A DNA stretch of 35,654 nt, from the NCBI GenBank assembly GCA_937894585.1, contig CALBGO010000015.1, positions 1 to 35,654 of the forward strand. Reading direction: 5' to 3'. Made by a program: the position numbers and the translations under genes. Under the pieces are notes generated by a model. That model worked only from the letters and a program-made list of their open reading frames with translations. It was not told the DNA's origin and searched no databases. This stretch comes from an uncultured Eubacterium sp. GTDB lineage: Bacteria > Bacillota > Clostridia > Peptostreptococcales > Anaerovoracaceae. The stretch's first letter is position 1. The number at the start of each line of letters is the position of its first letter. This document shows, one piece after another, positions 1 through 7,691 of this stretch.

Positions 1-167
1 AAGCTTGTTTAAGTTCGCCCAATTACGGACTGTTCAATCTTTCTTTCACACTATTTTTCCTCTTATTTGTATATATTGATTTGAAATCGTATATTTATTT
101 TGCTTTCGTTTGTTTGAAATTCTCAGCAAAAAACAGCACAATTTTTTCCCTGTGCGTATGTTATATT

Positions 168-190
168 CTAATTCAAAAGGTTTGAATTAG
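168..190. promoter_or_regulatory. perfect palindrome, likely operator
   Basis: Two perfect 10-bp arms (CTAATTCAAA and TTTGAATTAG) are separated by the 3-nt spacer AGG. The right arm contains the -35 hexamer of the promoter at 182-210, so a dimeric repressor bound here would block RNA polymerase. It is not followed by a T-tract, so it is not a terminator. The binding protein is unknown. The TTCAAA/TTTGAA core is in the style of MarR-family operators, but this is only a resemblance. Confidence 0.6.
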
Positions 191-210
191 CAAGGGAGTT
201 TAGTTATAAT
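182..210 (+). promoter_or_regulatory. sigma-A promoter of the MBL/HAD pair
   Basis: TTGAAT (182-187), a 17-nt spacer, then a perfect TATAAT (205-210). Transcription would begin near 217 and leave a leader of about 130 nt before the hydrolase start at 346. The leader is GC-richer than the AT-rich first 200 bases, but I see no recognised riboswitch or terminator in it. Positions 1-167 contain no supportable gene. Confidence 0.65.
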
Positions 211-345
211 ATCTGTAGAGCTTGTGCAAAGCTGCAGTCCTTGGACTTGTGCGCGGGACTTTCGGCGCAGATACCTCGGGAAAGCCGGCGGGCACTTTCT
301 GTGATAATTTTGTACAGCGATTTTTGTAAAGAGGATTTTTGGATT

Positions 346-948
346 ATGAAAGTAAAACAGTTTGTCTCGGGGTCGCTTCAGAGCAACGGATATGTGATTT
401 ATCAGAAAGAGGGCGGAAGCTGCTGGCTCATAGACCCGGGCTATCATGCAAAGCAGTTTACGGAATTTATAAAGGAGAAGCAGCTTAAAACCCTGGGAGT
501 TCTGCTGACCCATCTTCATCACGATCACTGCGGCGCTTCCGCAGCTGTTTCGGACATTTTGGACTGCCCGATTTATATGCACGAAAAAGATGCCGCCGTT
601 TACGGAGGCAGAGTGGATGTTTTTTTGAGAGACGGACAGGAACTGATGCTGGACGGAGAAAGCATTAAGATTATTCACACACCCGGCCATACAGCAGGCA
701 GTATCTGTATTATGTGTCCGAAAAGCAGAATTTGTTTTACCGGAGATACGCTCTTTGATACGGATCTGGGAAGAACGGATCTTGCGGGCGGCAGCGAAAA
801 AGAGATGAAAAATACAGTACGGAACATACTCGATACATGGGAACAGGATATCCGCATTTATCCGGGACATGATTCGGGCTGTACAATGAAAAAAGTGAGA
901 ATTTATAACAGTGAGTTTTTAGCATTGAGGGACGGATATGACAGATAG
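346..948 (+). CDS. metallo-beta-lactamase-fold hydrolase (glyoxalase II-like)
   Basis: A 200-residue single-domain zinc hydrolase, probably cytosolic. The full binuclear metal set is visible: HLHHDH at residues 56-61, then H115, D134 in FTGD and H175 in YPGH. This pattern and size match the small glyoxalase II/YcbL-like group, which hydrolyses thioesters such as S-lactoylglutathione analogues. The true substrate cannot be read from sequence. I chose ATG 346 because GAGG at 331-334 sits upstream and the fold begins directly after it; an open frame extends to 241 but has no ribosome site. The 3' end overlaps the next gene by 11 bases, so the two are probably co-translated. Transcription likely comes from the palindrome-controlled promoter at 182-210. 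Confidence 0.85.
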   Translation: MKVKQFVSGSLQSNGYVIYQKEGGSCWLIDPGYHAKQFTEFIKEKQLKTLGVLLTHLHHDHCGASAAVSDILDCPIYMHEKDAAVYGGRVDVFLRDGQELMLDGESIKIIHTPGHTAGSICIMCPKSRICFTGDTLFDTDLGRTDLAGGSEKEMKNTVRNILDTWEQDIRIYPGHDSGCTMKKVRIYNSEFLALRDGYDR

Positions 949-1843
949 AAAGACAGAAAGATATAAAGCTGAACATACCGACAGCGGCAGCAAAGAAGCG
1001 GCAGGCAGAAGAATCAGAATGGTGGCGCTGGATCTGGACGGCACCACATTAAACGACGACAAACAGATCAGTGAAAGAACAGTGGAGGCTTTCAGAAAAG
1101 CGATGGAGCAGGGGGTTCATATTGTGGTTTCCACAGGCAGAACTTACGGCTCTCTTCCGCAGCAGCTTTTTTTCATAGAGGGACTGGAATATGCCGTGAC
1201 GTCAAACGGCGCTCATATTACGGAAATCGCGGGCAGAAAGCTGATTTATGAAGATTATATCCCTTCCGCCGCAATTGAAACGATTGAAAAACTTCTGCGA
1301 AACACGGGGATTTCCGTTGAGGTGTTTGTAAAAGGAAGGGCATACATCGACCGCAGAGAATATGAGGAAGTGCTGACGATGGGATCTTCTTATCGGGACG
1401 CAGAGTACATTAAAACCACCAGAACGCCGGTTCCCGATATTTTGGACTTTATGCTTGCGCATAAGGAAACGGTGGAAAATATCAATATTACCTTTGAATT
1501 TCTTGAGGAAAAAGAGCAGTGGAGGGGGGTTCTGGAACAGATTGAAGGAACGACCCTGACATCTTCCTTTATTCATAACTTTGAGGTCGGCGGCAGGAGC
1601 ACCAGCAAAGCAGAGGCGCTGCGCTGGCTGATGCGCAGACTGGGCGTTTCTGCGGATGAACTGATGGCGGTCGGTGACAGTCCCAACGATGAAGAAATGA
1701 TTAAACTGGCGGGTCTGGGCGTGGCGGTTGCCAACGCGCGGGAGAGCACAAAAGAGATTGCGGACTGTATTACTGCTTCCAATCAGGAAGATGGTGTGGC
1801 AAAGGCGATTGAAAAGTTTGTGCTGCGGGATTCGGCGCAATAA
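938..1843 (+). CDS. Cof-type HAD-superfamily phosphatase
   Basis: A 301-residue soluble HAD hydrolase of the Cof/YkrA type (class IIB cap). Motif I is DLDGT, with nucleophile D32 and acid/base D34. Motif II is the STGR segment, and motif IV is GDSPNDEEM near the C-terminus. Such enzymes dephosphorylate sugar phosphates, nucleotides or flavin-related substrates, and the specific substrate cannot be assigned. The start at 938 overlaps the upstream stop; an alternative ATG at 1019 lies only four codons before the catalytic aspartate and would give a short N-terminus. The first 25 residues are polar and not part of the fold, so either start is possible. Transcription ends at the hairpin at 1974-2025. 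Confidence 0.85.
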   Translation: MTDRKTERYKAEHTDSGSKEAAGRRIRMVALDLDGTTLNDDKQISERTVEAFRKAMEQGVHIVVSTGRTYGSLPQQLFFIEGLEYAVTSNGAHITEIAGRKLIYEDYIPSAAIETIEKLLRNTGISVEVFVKGRAYIDRREYEEVLTMGSSYRDAEYIKTTRTPVPDILDFMLAHKETVENINITFEFLEEKEQWRGVLEQIEGTTLTSSFIHNFEVGGRSTSKAEALRWLMRRLGVSADELMAVGDSPNDEEMIKLAGLGVAVANARESTKEIADCITASNQEDGVAKAIEKFVLRDSAQ

Positions 1844-1973
1844 AAGTTTTGTGATTCCGATGAAAAAATCCGGGGGAGAACTTCGGAAATGATTTGAAGT
1901 GACCGGCGGAAAGAAGCAGCGGTATCTTCAGAGCTTTATGAAATGAAATTACAATGAAACAGTCGAAAGAGAA

Positions 1974-2025
1974 AGCCGGCTGCATTGGAACGGTTGTTTT
2001 ACCGGCCTATGCAGCCGGCTTTTTT
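1974..2025 (+). terminator. rho-independent terminator after HAD gene
   Basis: Perfect 12-bp arms, AGCCGGCTGCAT (1974-1985) and ATGCAGCCGGCT (2009-2020), are followed by a T6 run. The loop contains a second small CGGT/ACCG pairing. The 130 bases between the HAD stop and this hairpin hold no gene that I can support. Confidence 0.9.
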
Positions 2026-2044
2026 GGTAGCCGGAATAATTCCC

Positions 2045-2073
2045 TTGACTGCCGCTTGCGAATGTAGTATTTT
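2045..2073 (+). promoter_or_regulatory. putative sigma-A promoter upstream of yraN
   Basis: TTGACT (2045-2050), a 17-nt spacer, then TATTTT (2068-2073). It lies directly after the terminator and about 45 nt before the yraN start, as expected for a new transcription unit. The -10 is imperfect; TAGAAT at 2073-2078 is an alternative with a long spacer. Confidence 0.5.
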
Positions 2074-2119
2074 AGAATAAATAGAAAATATTGTAAATAA
2101 TTACAGGAAGGGGAATTTT

Positions 2120-2449
2120 GTGCAGAGAAGTGAACTTGGAAGATTGGGAGAAGATTTTGCGGCAGGACTGCTGACAGCAGAAGGATACCGGGTTATTGAA
2201 AGAAACTTCAGATGCAGAGCAGGGGAGATTGACATTATTGCGGAGAAAAATGGGGAACTTTCTTTTGTGGAAGTGAAAACGAGAAGAACACTTACCTTCG
2301 GGCAGCCTGCGGAAGCGGTAACTTCGGAAAAACAGCGGCATCTCAGAAAAACTGCGGCGTATTATATGCATACGCATACCGTCTGCTGCCGAACGATTCG
2401 GTTTCAGATTGTGGAAGTTTTCTGCAATCAGATTTACAATGCATTTTAA
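2120..2449 (+). CDS. yraN: YraN/UPF0102-family endonuclease-like protein
   Basis: A 109-residue protein of the YraN family, which has a restriction-endonuclease-like (Holliday-junction-resolvase-like) fold. The family core is visible: the LGRLGEDFAA N-terminus, then RAGEIDIIAE and FVEVKTR, giving the E/D-ExK metal-site pattern. The start is GTG 2120, supported by AGGAAGGGG at 2105-2113; no ATG fits. The cellular role in the family is unsettled, though members often sit beside comM/dprA as here. The C-terminus is a little short and ends in a Cys-containing tail, but the catalytic core is intact. Confidence 0.85.
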   Translation: MQRSELGRLGEDFAAGLLTAEGYRVIERNFRCRAGEIDIIAEKNGELSFVEVKTRRTLTFGQPAEAVTSEKQRHLRKTAAYYMHTHTVCCRTIRFQIVEVFCNQIYNAF

Positions 2450-2489
2450 GAAGCAGGGAAAGACTTAAAAGGAAAGGAGTGTTCATATT

Positions 2490-4007
2490 ATGTTATCGAA
2501 AATATTTGCGGCTGCGGTAAGCGGGATTGAGGCTGTACCGGTGATAATAGAAACAGATATCGCCTGCGGTATGCCGGCGTTTACTGTAGTGGGACAGCCC
2601 GATGTTTCCGTCAGAGAGGCGAGAGAACGCATTCGGTCGGCTGTTGTAAACTCCGGATTTTCTTATCCGAAAACACGTATTATCATCAATTTGTCCCCGG
2701 CGGATATCAGAAAACGGGGAAGTCATTTTGATCTTGCTATGGCAATGGGAATACTTGCGGCTTCCGGCCAGGTGTTTGCACGGGATATCGGGGATTTCTG
2801 CTTTCTGGGAGAGCTGTCTTTGGACGGAAGTCTGCAGAAAACGAAAGGGATTCTTCCTATGGTAATGGCGGCAAAGCGGGCAGGTATAAAAAATGCCGCA
2901 GTTCCGGCCGGCAATAGAGAAGAGGCTATGCTGGTACAGGATATGAACATTTATCCTGTGCGGAATCTGAAAGAGGCTGTGGATTTTTTTAACCGGAAGA
3001 CGGATATAAAGTATGATACGGGAGGAATTTCTTCTTGGAAAAAACCACATTATTTATGCGATTTTGCCGATGTTAAGGGGCAGGAAGCGGCGAAGCGGGC
3101 TCTGATGATTGCGGCTGCCGGCGGTCACGGAATTTTGATGACGGGGAGTCCTTCCACAGGAAAAACGATGCTGGCAGAGCGCATTCCAACCGTTATGCCG
3201 GAAATGACAGCTGACGAAGTTCTTGAAACTACGGTGATTTACTCGATTGCGGGGCTTTTGCCCGAAGACGGTCCTGTCGTAAGCAGCAGGCCTTTCAGAC
3301 AGCCGCATCATACCATTACGCAGGTCGGACTGACCGGGGGCGGAAACGATGTACCGAGACCCGGGGAGATTACTTTGGCTCATAACGGTGTTTTGTTTTT
3401 GGATGAAGTGGGTGAATTTAATAAATCTATGATAGATTCTCTGAGAACACCTCTGGAGAAGAAGAATATTTCACTGACGAGAAAAGGTATCACCTATATT
3501 TTTCCGGCGGATTTTATGCTGGTGGCGGCAACAAATCCGTGTAAATGCGGATATGCGGGAGATCCGTTTCATCCGTGCACCTGTACACCGAGGGAAGCGG
3601 AGCAGTACCGAAATAAACTGTCGGGTCCCATTTTGGAGAGAATCGATATGCACCTTTATCTGCAGCCGGTTGCGTACAGCGCTCTGACGGAAGAGGAAGG
3701 ACTTTCCTCCGCGGAAATGAAGGAAGAGATTGAGCGGACTCGGGAAATACAGAGAAAACGGTATCGCGGAACCGGTATTTTTCTCAATCAGCAGCTTTCC
3801 GGAAAGATGCTGGAGAAGTATTGCGCGCTGGGTAAAGATGAAAATAAGCTGATTTCGGATGCTTATCTCAGGCTGAACCTGAATCCCCGCACGCTGATGC
3901 GCATTAAACGGGTAGCGCGGACCATTGCGGACCTTTCGGAAAGCGAGTGCATCGGAGTTTCCCATCTGACAGAAGCACTGCAGTACAGAGAAAAGAGAGT
4001 TTATTAA
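2490..4007 (+). CDS. comM: ComM/YifB-family Mg-chelatase-like AAA+ ATPase
   Basis: A 505-residue ATPase of the ComM (YifB) family. In proteobacteria ComM is a hexameric helicase that extends branch migration during integration of transforming DNA; its role in Firmicutes is inferred. The N-terminal Lon-protease-like (ChlI) domain covers about residues 1-170. The AAA+ module follows, with Walker A GSPSTGKT (219-226), Walker B LFLDE (to E306) and a Cys-rich NPCKCGYAG insert that is typical of the family. The C-terminus is the Mg-chelatase lid. The start has AAAGGAGT at 2474-2481. It lies 40 nt after yraN and 88 nt before dprA, so a DNA-processing operon is likely. Confidence 0.92.
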   Translation: MLSKIFAAAVSGIEAVPVIIETDIACGMPAFTVVGQPDVSVREARERIRSAVVNSGFSYPKTRIIINLSPADIRKRGSHFDLAMAMGILAASGQVFARDIGDFCFLGELSLDGSLQKTKGILPMVMAAKRAGIKNAAVPAGNREEAMLVQDMNIYPVRNLKEAVDFFNRKTDIKYDTGGISSWKKPHYLCDFADVKGQEAAKRALMIAAAGGHGILMTGSPSTGKTMLAERIPTVMPEMTADEVLETTVIYSIAGLLPEDGPVVSSRPFRQPHHTITQVGLTGGGNDVPRPGEITLAHNGVLFLDEVGEFNKSMIDSLRTPLEKKNISLTRKGITYIFPADFMLVAATNPCKCGYAGDPFHPCTCTPREAEQYRNKLSGPILERIDMHLYLQPVAYSALTEEEGLSSAEMKEEIERTREIQRKRYRGTGIFLNQQLSGKMLEKYCALGKDENKLISDAYLRLNLNPRTLMRIKRVARTIADLSESECIGVSHLTEALQYREKRVY

Positions 4008-4095
4008 ATGTCTGAATTCATAAACGGGAAATAACAGGAAAAGACTGAGAAGAGATATACCGGAAACAGAAAGGAATCACAAAGGCGTATAAAGT

Positions 4096-4956
4096 ATGAA
4101 AGGAAAACTGAACAGAGGTGACAGCCGTTTTCCCTTCAGTCTTCTGGAAGAAGAACCGGGGATGAAGGCTGTTTATTACGAGGGGGATTTGAATCTTCTT
4201 ACGACCAGAAAAATTGCCGTAGTGGGCAGCCGCAGCAGTACGCAGTACGGTCGGATTGTAGCAAAGAATATCGGAAGGCAGTGCGCAGAGCATAATGTGA
4301 CTTTAGTCAGCGGTCTGGCAAAAGGCATTGATGCGGCAGGGCATAAGGGTGTGCTGGAGGCGGGAGGTAAAACCATTGCTGTGCTGGGCGGCGGTACAGA
4401 ATACTATTATCCTGCGGAAAACAAAGCGCTTCAGCAGAAAATTGCGGAGGAAGGTCTTCTGCTGTCTCTTCATGAGCCGGATTATAAACCCAGACCTTAT
4501 GATTTTCCCATTCGGAACCGGATTATCAGCTCTCTGTCCGAGTGTGTGGTTGTCGTTGAGGCAGGCGCAGAAAGCGGCGCTCTGATTACCGCAGAAGATG
4601 CGGCGGATAAAGGCAGAACAGTTTACGCGGTTCCCGGCAATATTACCAGCCGGTACAGTTTCGGCTCCAATAAACTGATCAGAGACCGGGCAGAACCGCT
4701 GGTTTGTATTGAGGATATTTTTACCGATATGCGAATTGCTCCCTGCATATCTTCTTCTGAAGAGGTGTATGAAAAGCTCGGAGAAGATGAGAAAAAGGTG
4801 TTTCAGGTCATTTTGCAGGGAGGGGAAGTATCTGTTGACGAAATTTATCACAAAACTGACATAAAGCCTTCGGAAATAAATGGTATAATAACTATTCTAG
4901 AGATGAAAGGTATAATTTTTTCGGCTCTCGGCAAATTTCTTGTTGCAAAATTCTGA
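4096..4956 (+). CDS. dprA: DprA/Smf DNA-processing protein, short form
   Basis: DprA binds incoming single-stranded DNA and loads RecA during transformation. The Rossmann-like core begins almost at once: the YYEGDLNLL entry motif is at 27-35, GSR at 44-46, then VSGLAKGID, a GGGTEYYYP segment, FPIRNRIIS and the AVPGNI motif near 178-183. Residues 228-286 form the winged-helix C-terminal domain. The usual N-terminal SAM-like domain of about 70-80 residues is missing, and no start codon in frame could supply it from the 88-nt gap upstream. The ribosome site before ATG 4096 is weak. The 3' end overlaps the topA promoter. Confidence 0.92.
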   Translation: MKGKLNRGDSRFPFSLLEEEPGMKAVYYEGDLNLLTTRKIAVVGSRSSTQYGRIVAKNIGRQCAEHNVTLVSGLAKGIDAAGHKGVLEAGGKTIAVLGGGTEYYYPAENKALQQKIAEEGLLLSLHEPDYKPRPYDFPIRNRIISSLSECVVVVEAGAESGALITAEDAADKGRTVYAVPGNITSRYSFGSNKLIRDRAEPLVCIEDIFTDMRIAPCISSSEEVYEKLGEDEKKVFQVILQGGEVSVDEIYHKTDIKPSEINGIITILEMKGIIFSALGKFLVAKF

Positions 4957-4971
4957 AAGCCATACTATACT
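4943..4971 (+). promoter_or_regulatory. sigma-A promoter of topA
   Basis: TTGCAA (4943-4948), a 17-nt spacer, then TATACT (4966-4971), overlapping the dprA stop codon. The predicted start near 4978 gives a leader of about 36 nt with AGGAGG at 5004-5009. It lets topA and the downstream hslVU genes be transcribed independently of dprA. Confidence 0.7.
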
Positions 4972-5013
4972 ATTAGTTCGTGAATATGAATTAAAAACCA
5001 TGCAGGAGGAAAT

Positions 5014-7089
5014 ATGGCAACTGCAAAGAAAAAGACAACTGCAAAGAAAACACTGGTGATTGTGGAGTCTCCGTCCAAAGCTAAGACTATCGGCAAGTAC
5101 CTGGGCGCAAACTATAAGGTAATCGCATCGGTAGGTCATGTCAGGGATTTGCCTAAAAGCAAACTGGGAATTGATATTGAGCAGGATTTCGAGCCTCAGT
5201 ATATTCCGATCAGAGGAAAGGGCGACATTATCAAGGAACTCAGAAAAGAAGCGAAAAAAGCTTCCAAAGTTTATCTGGCAACCGACCCGGATCGTGAAGG
5301 AGAAGCGATTTCATGGCATCTGGCGTTCCTTTTGGGTATAGATTTGGACACGCCGTGCAGAATTGTTTTTAATGAAATTACGAAGAGTACTATTAAGGAT
5401 GCGATTAAACATCCGAGAAAAATAGATATAAGTCTGGTGGATGCACAGCAGGCGAGACGAGTTCTCGATCGTCTGGTGGGGTATCAGATCAGTCCGCTGC
5501 TCTGGAGGAAAATCAGAAAAGGACTTTCTGCCGGCCGCGTGCAGTCTGCCGCGCTGAAAATCATCTGCGACAGAGAAAAAGAAATCAGAAGCTTTGAGCC
5601 GAAAGAATACTGGACTGTAACGGCGGAATTCAAGAAGGGCCGTAAATTTACCGCAAAGCTGACGGAATACAAACACAAGAAGCTGATTGTGGAAAACGAA
5701 CTTCGCAACAATGAGATTATCGCAGAACTGAAGCAGGGATCGTTTTCTGTGGCCTCGCTGACCCGAAAAGAGAGAAGCAAAAAACCGTGGGCTCCGTTTA
5801 CAACAAGCAGTATGCAGCAGGAAGCTTCGACAAAACTGAACTTTAATACAAAGAAGACTATGATGGTGGCGCAGCAGCTTTATGAAGGCGTCGATGTAAA
5901 AGGGGTCGGCAGTATCGGTCTGATTACCTATCTGAGAACAGATTCTGTGAGAATTTCCGACGAGGCAAAAGCAGCGGCTGCCGAATTTATTACAGAACAT
6001 TACGGAAAAGAATATCTGGGCAATAATATCTATACCAATAAGAAGAAAGATATTCAGGATGCTCACGAAGCAATCCGTCCCAGCAACATTTCTCTTGTGC
6101 CGGAGGACATCAAAGAGTCTTTGACAACGGAGCAGTACAAGCTGTATCGCTTAATCTGGTGTCGGTTTATGGCAAGTCAGATGACGGCGGCAAGGTTTGA
6201 TAATCTGCAGGCAGAAATCGAAAACGGAGACTATACTTTCAGGACAACAGGCTCCAAGCTTTTGTTTGACGGTTATCAGCGAGTGTACAAAACCGGCGCG
6301 GATGAAGAAAAAGACAGAATCCTCCCGTCTCTTGAAGAAGGTGAAAAGCTTGAAAATACAGATATCAAAGGCGAGCAGAATTTTACACAGCCGCCTTCAA
6401 GATATACGGAAGCCAGTCTTGTTAAAGAACTGGAGGAGAAGAATATCGGAAGACCGAGTACCTATGCGCCGATTGTGGCAACCCTGTCTGAGCGAAAATA
6501 TGTGACCAGAGAAAAGAAATCTCTGGTTCCTACCGAACTGGGATTTTTGGTAACAGGGCTTATGGAGGAATACTTCAGAGAAATTGTCGATGTGAATTTT
6601 ACGGCGGATATGGAAGACAAGCTGGACGATGTGGAAATTGAAAAACTGGAATGGAAAACGGTTATTCGTGATTTTTACGGACCTTTTGCAAAAGAGCTTG
6701 CGGCTGCCGATGAAGCGATTGAAAAAGTGGAAATTGAGGATCAGCCGACAGGCGAAACCTGTGAGCTGTGCGGAAAACCAATGGTTCTGAAGATGGGACG
6801 GTTCGGAGAGTTTATCGCTTGCAGCGGATATCCGGAGTGTAAAAATACAAAACCGATTGTAAAATCCACCGGGGTTTCCTGTCCGAAGTGCGGAAAGGAT
6901 ATTGTGGCAAGAAAGAGCAAACGGGGCAAGCTGTTTTACGGCTGCAGCGGATATCCGGACTGTGACCAGTCATTCTGGTATAAGCCGGTTAATAAAAAAT
7001 GTCCGAAATGCGAGTCTCTTCTTGTGGAAAAGAAGACCAAGACGACATCTCTTGCTTGTTCAAATGCAGAATGTGATTATAAAGAATAA
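5014..7089 (+). CDS. topA: DNA topoisomerase I (type IA)
   Basis: A 691-residue type IA enzyme that relaxes negative supercoils. The TOPRIM domain opens with LVIVESPSKAKTI (residues 14-26) and carries the metal triad D91-x-D93-x-E95. The catalytic tyrosine is Y306 in GLITYLRTDS. The HEAIRPS motif follows near 351. The C-terminus has three topoisomerase-type zinc ribbons: CELCG...CSGYPEC, CPKCG...CSGYPDC and CPKCE...CSNAEC. The length is normal for Firmicutes. ATG 5014 has a textbook AGGAGG. It sits between dprA and hslV, where trmFO and xerC usually intervene in Bacillus. Confidence 0.97.
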   Translation: MATAKKKTTAKKTLVIVESPSKAKTIGKYLGANYKVIASVGHVRDLPKSKLGIDIEQDFEPQYIPIRGKGDIIKELRKEAKKASKVYLATDPDREGEAISWHLAFLLGIDLDTPCRIVFNEITKSTIKDAIKHPRKIDISLVDAQQARRVLDRLVGYQISPLLWRKIRKGLSAGRVQSAALKIICDREKEIRSFEPKEYWTVTAEFKKGRKFTAKLTEYKHKKLIVENELRNNEIIAELKQGSFSVASLTRKERSKKPWAPFTTSSMQQEASTKLNFNTKKTMMVAQQLYEGVDVKGVGSIGLITYLRTDSVRISDEAKAAAAEFITEHYGKEYLGNNIYTNKKKDIQDAHEAIRPSNISLVPEDIKESLTTEQYKLYRLIWCRFMASQMTAARFDNLQAEIENGDYTFRTTGSKLLFDGYQRVYKTGADEEKDRILPSLEEGEKLENTDIKGEQNFTQPPSRYTEASLVKELEEKNIGRPSTYAPIVATLSERKYVTREKKSLVPTELGFLVTGLMEEYFREIVDVNFTADMEDKLDDVEIEKLEWKTVIRDFYGPFAKELAAADEAIEKVEIEDQPTGETCELCGKPMVLKMGRFGEFIACSGYPECKNTKPIVKSTGVSCPKCGKDIVARKSKRGKLFYGCSGYPDCDQSFWYKPVNKKCPKCESLLVEKKTKTTSLACSNAECDYKE

Positions 7090-7137
7090 AAGTAAAATAT
7101 AAAGCGAAACAAAGAATCTATAACGGAGGTAAAAAGA

Positions 7138-7677
7138 ATGGTGGAATTTCATGCGACAACAATCTGTGCAGTCAGAAGAGGTCCAGACGATATTGCTATC
7201 GGCGGTGACGGACAGGTAACCATGGGCGAGACTGCCATTATGAAAAATGGAGCTAAAAAGGTAAAGAAGATTTTTAAAAACACAGTGCTGACCGGATTTG
7301 CAGGATCTGTAGCCGATGCTTTTGCGCTGACGGAAAAATTCGAGAAAAAGCTTGAGGAGCATGGCGGCAATCTGAAAAGAGCTGCGGTGGATCTTGCGCA
7401 GATGTGGCGCAGCGATCAGGGCATGCGCAGTCTGGAAGCTTTGATGATTGTAATGGACAGAAATGATCTTCTGGTTGTATCCGGAAACGGAGAAGTGATT
7501 GTACCGGATCAGGACTTTGTGGCAATCGGTTCCGGCGGGAATTATGCGTATTCGGCAGCCAATGCGCTGTTTAACCATACTGATATGAGTGCGGAAGAGA
7601 TTGTAAGAGAATCTTTGAGAATCGCATCTTCTATCTGCGTTTACACTAACGACAACATTACTGTTGAAAAGCTGTAA
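7138..7677 (+). CDS. hslV: HslV (ClpQ/CodW) peptidase subunit
   Basis: The proteolytic subunit of the HslUV complex, an N-terminal-nucleophile protease of the proteasome beta fold. The protein begins MVEFHATTICAVRR. By family rule the active threonine is the first T of TTI (T7), so a six-residue propeptide must be removed. Supporting family motifs are GDGQVTMG, GFAGSVADAF, GSGGNYAYSAA and the VYTNDNI end. ATG 7138 has CGGAGGT upstream. It lies 48 nt after topA and 14 nt before hslU, in the order seen in the Bacillus codWXY cluster. Bacillus subtilis CodW uses an N-terminal serine, so this copy follows the threonine type instead. Confidence 0.96.
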   Translation: MVEFHATTICAVRRGPDDIAIGGDGQVTMGETAIMKNGAKKVKKIFKNTVLTGFAGSVADAFALTEKFEKKLEEHGGNLKRAAVDLAQMWRSDQGMRSLEALMIVMDRNDLLVVSGNGEVIVPDQDFVAIGSGGNYAYSAANALFNHTDMSAEEIVRESLRIASSICVYTNDNITVEKL

Positions 7678-7691
7678 AGGGGGACTTAAAC

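Noticed and set aside
118..132. CodY-box-like sequence upstream of the MBL gene
   Set aside because: It matches only 11 of 15 positions in very AT-rich DNA, and is not placed at the promoter.
187..870. Long minus-strand open frame opposite the hydrolase
   Set aside because: It has no ribosome site or recognisable domain and shadows a gene with a full metal-binding motif.
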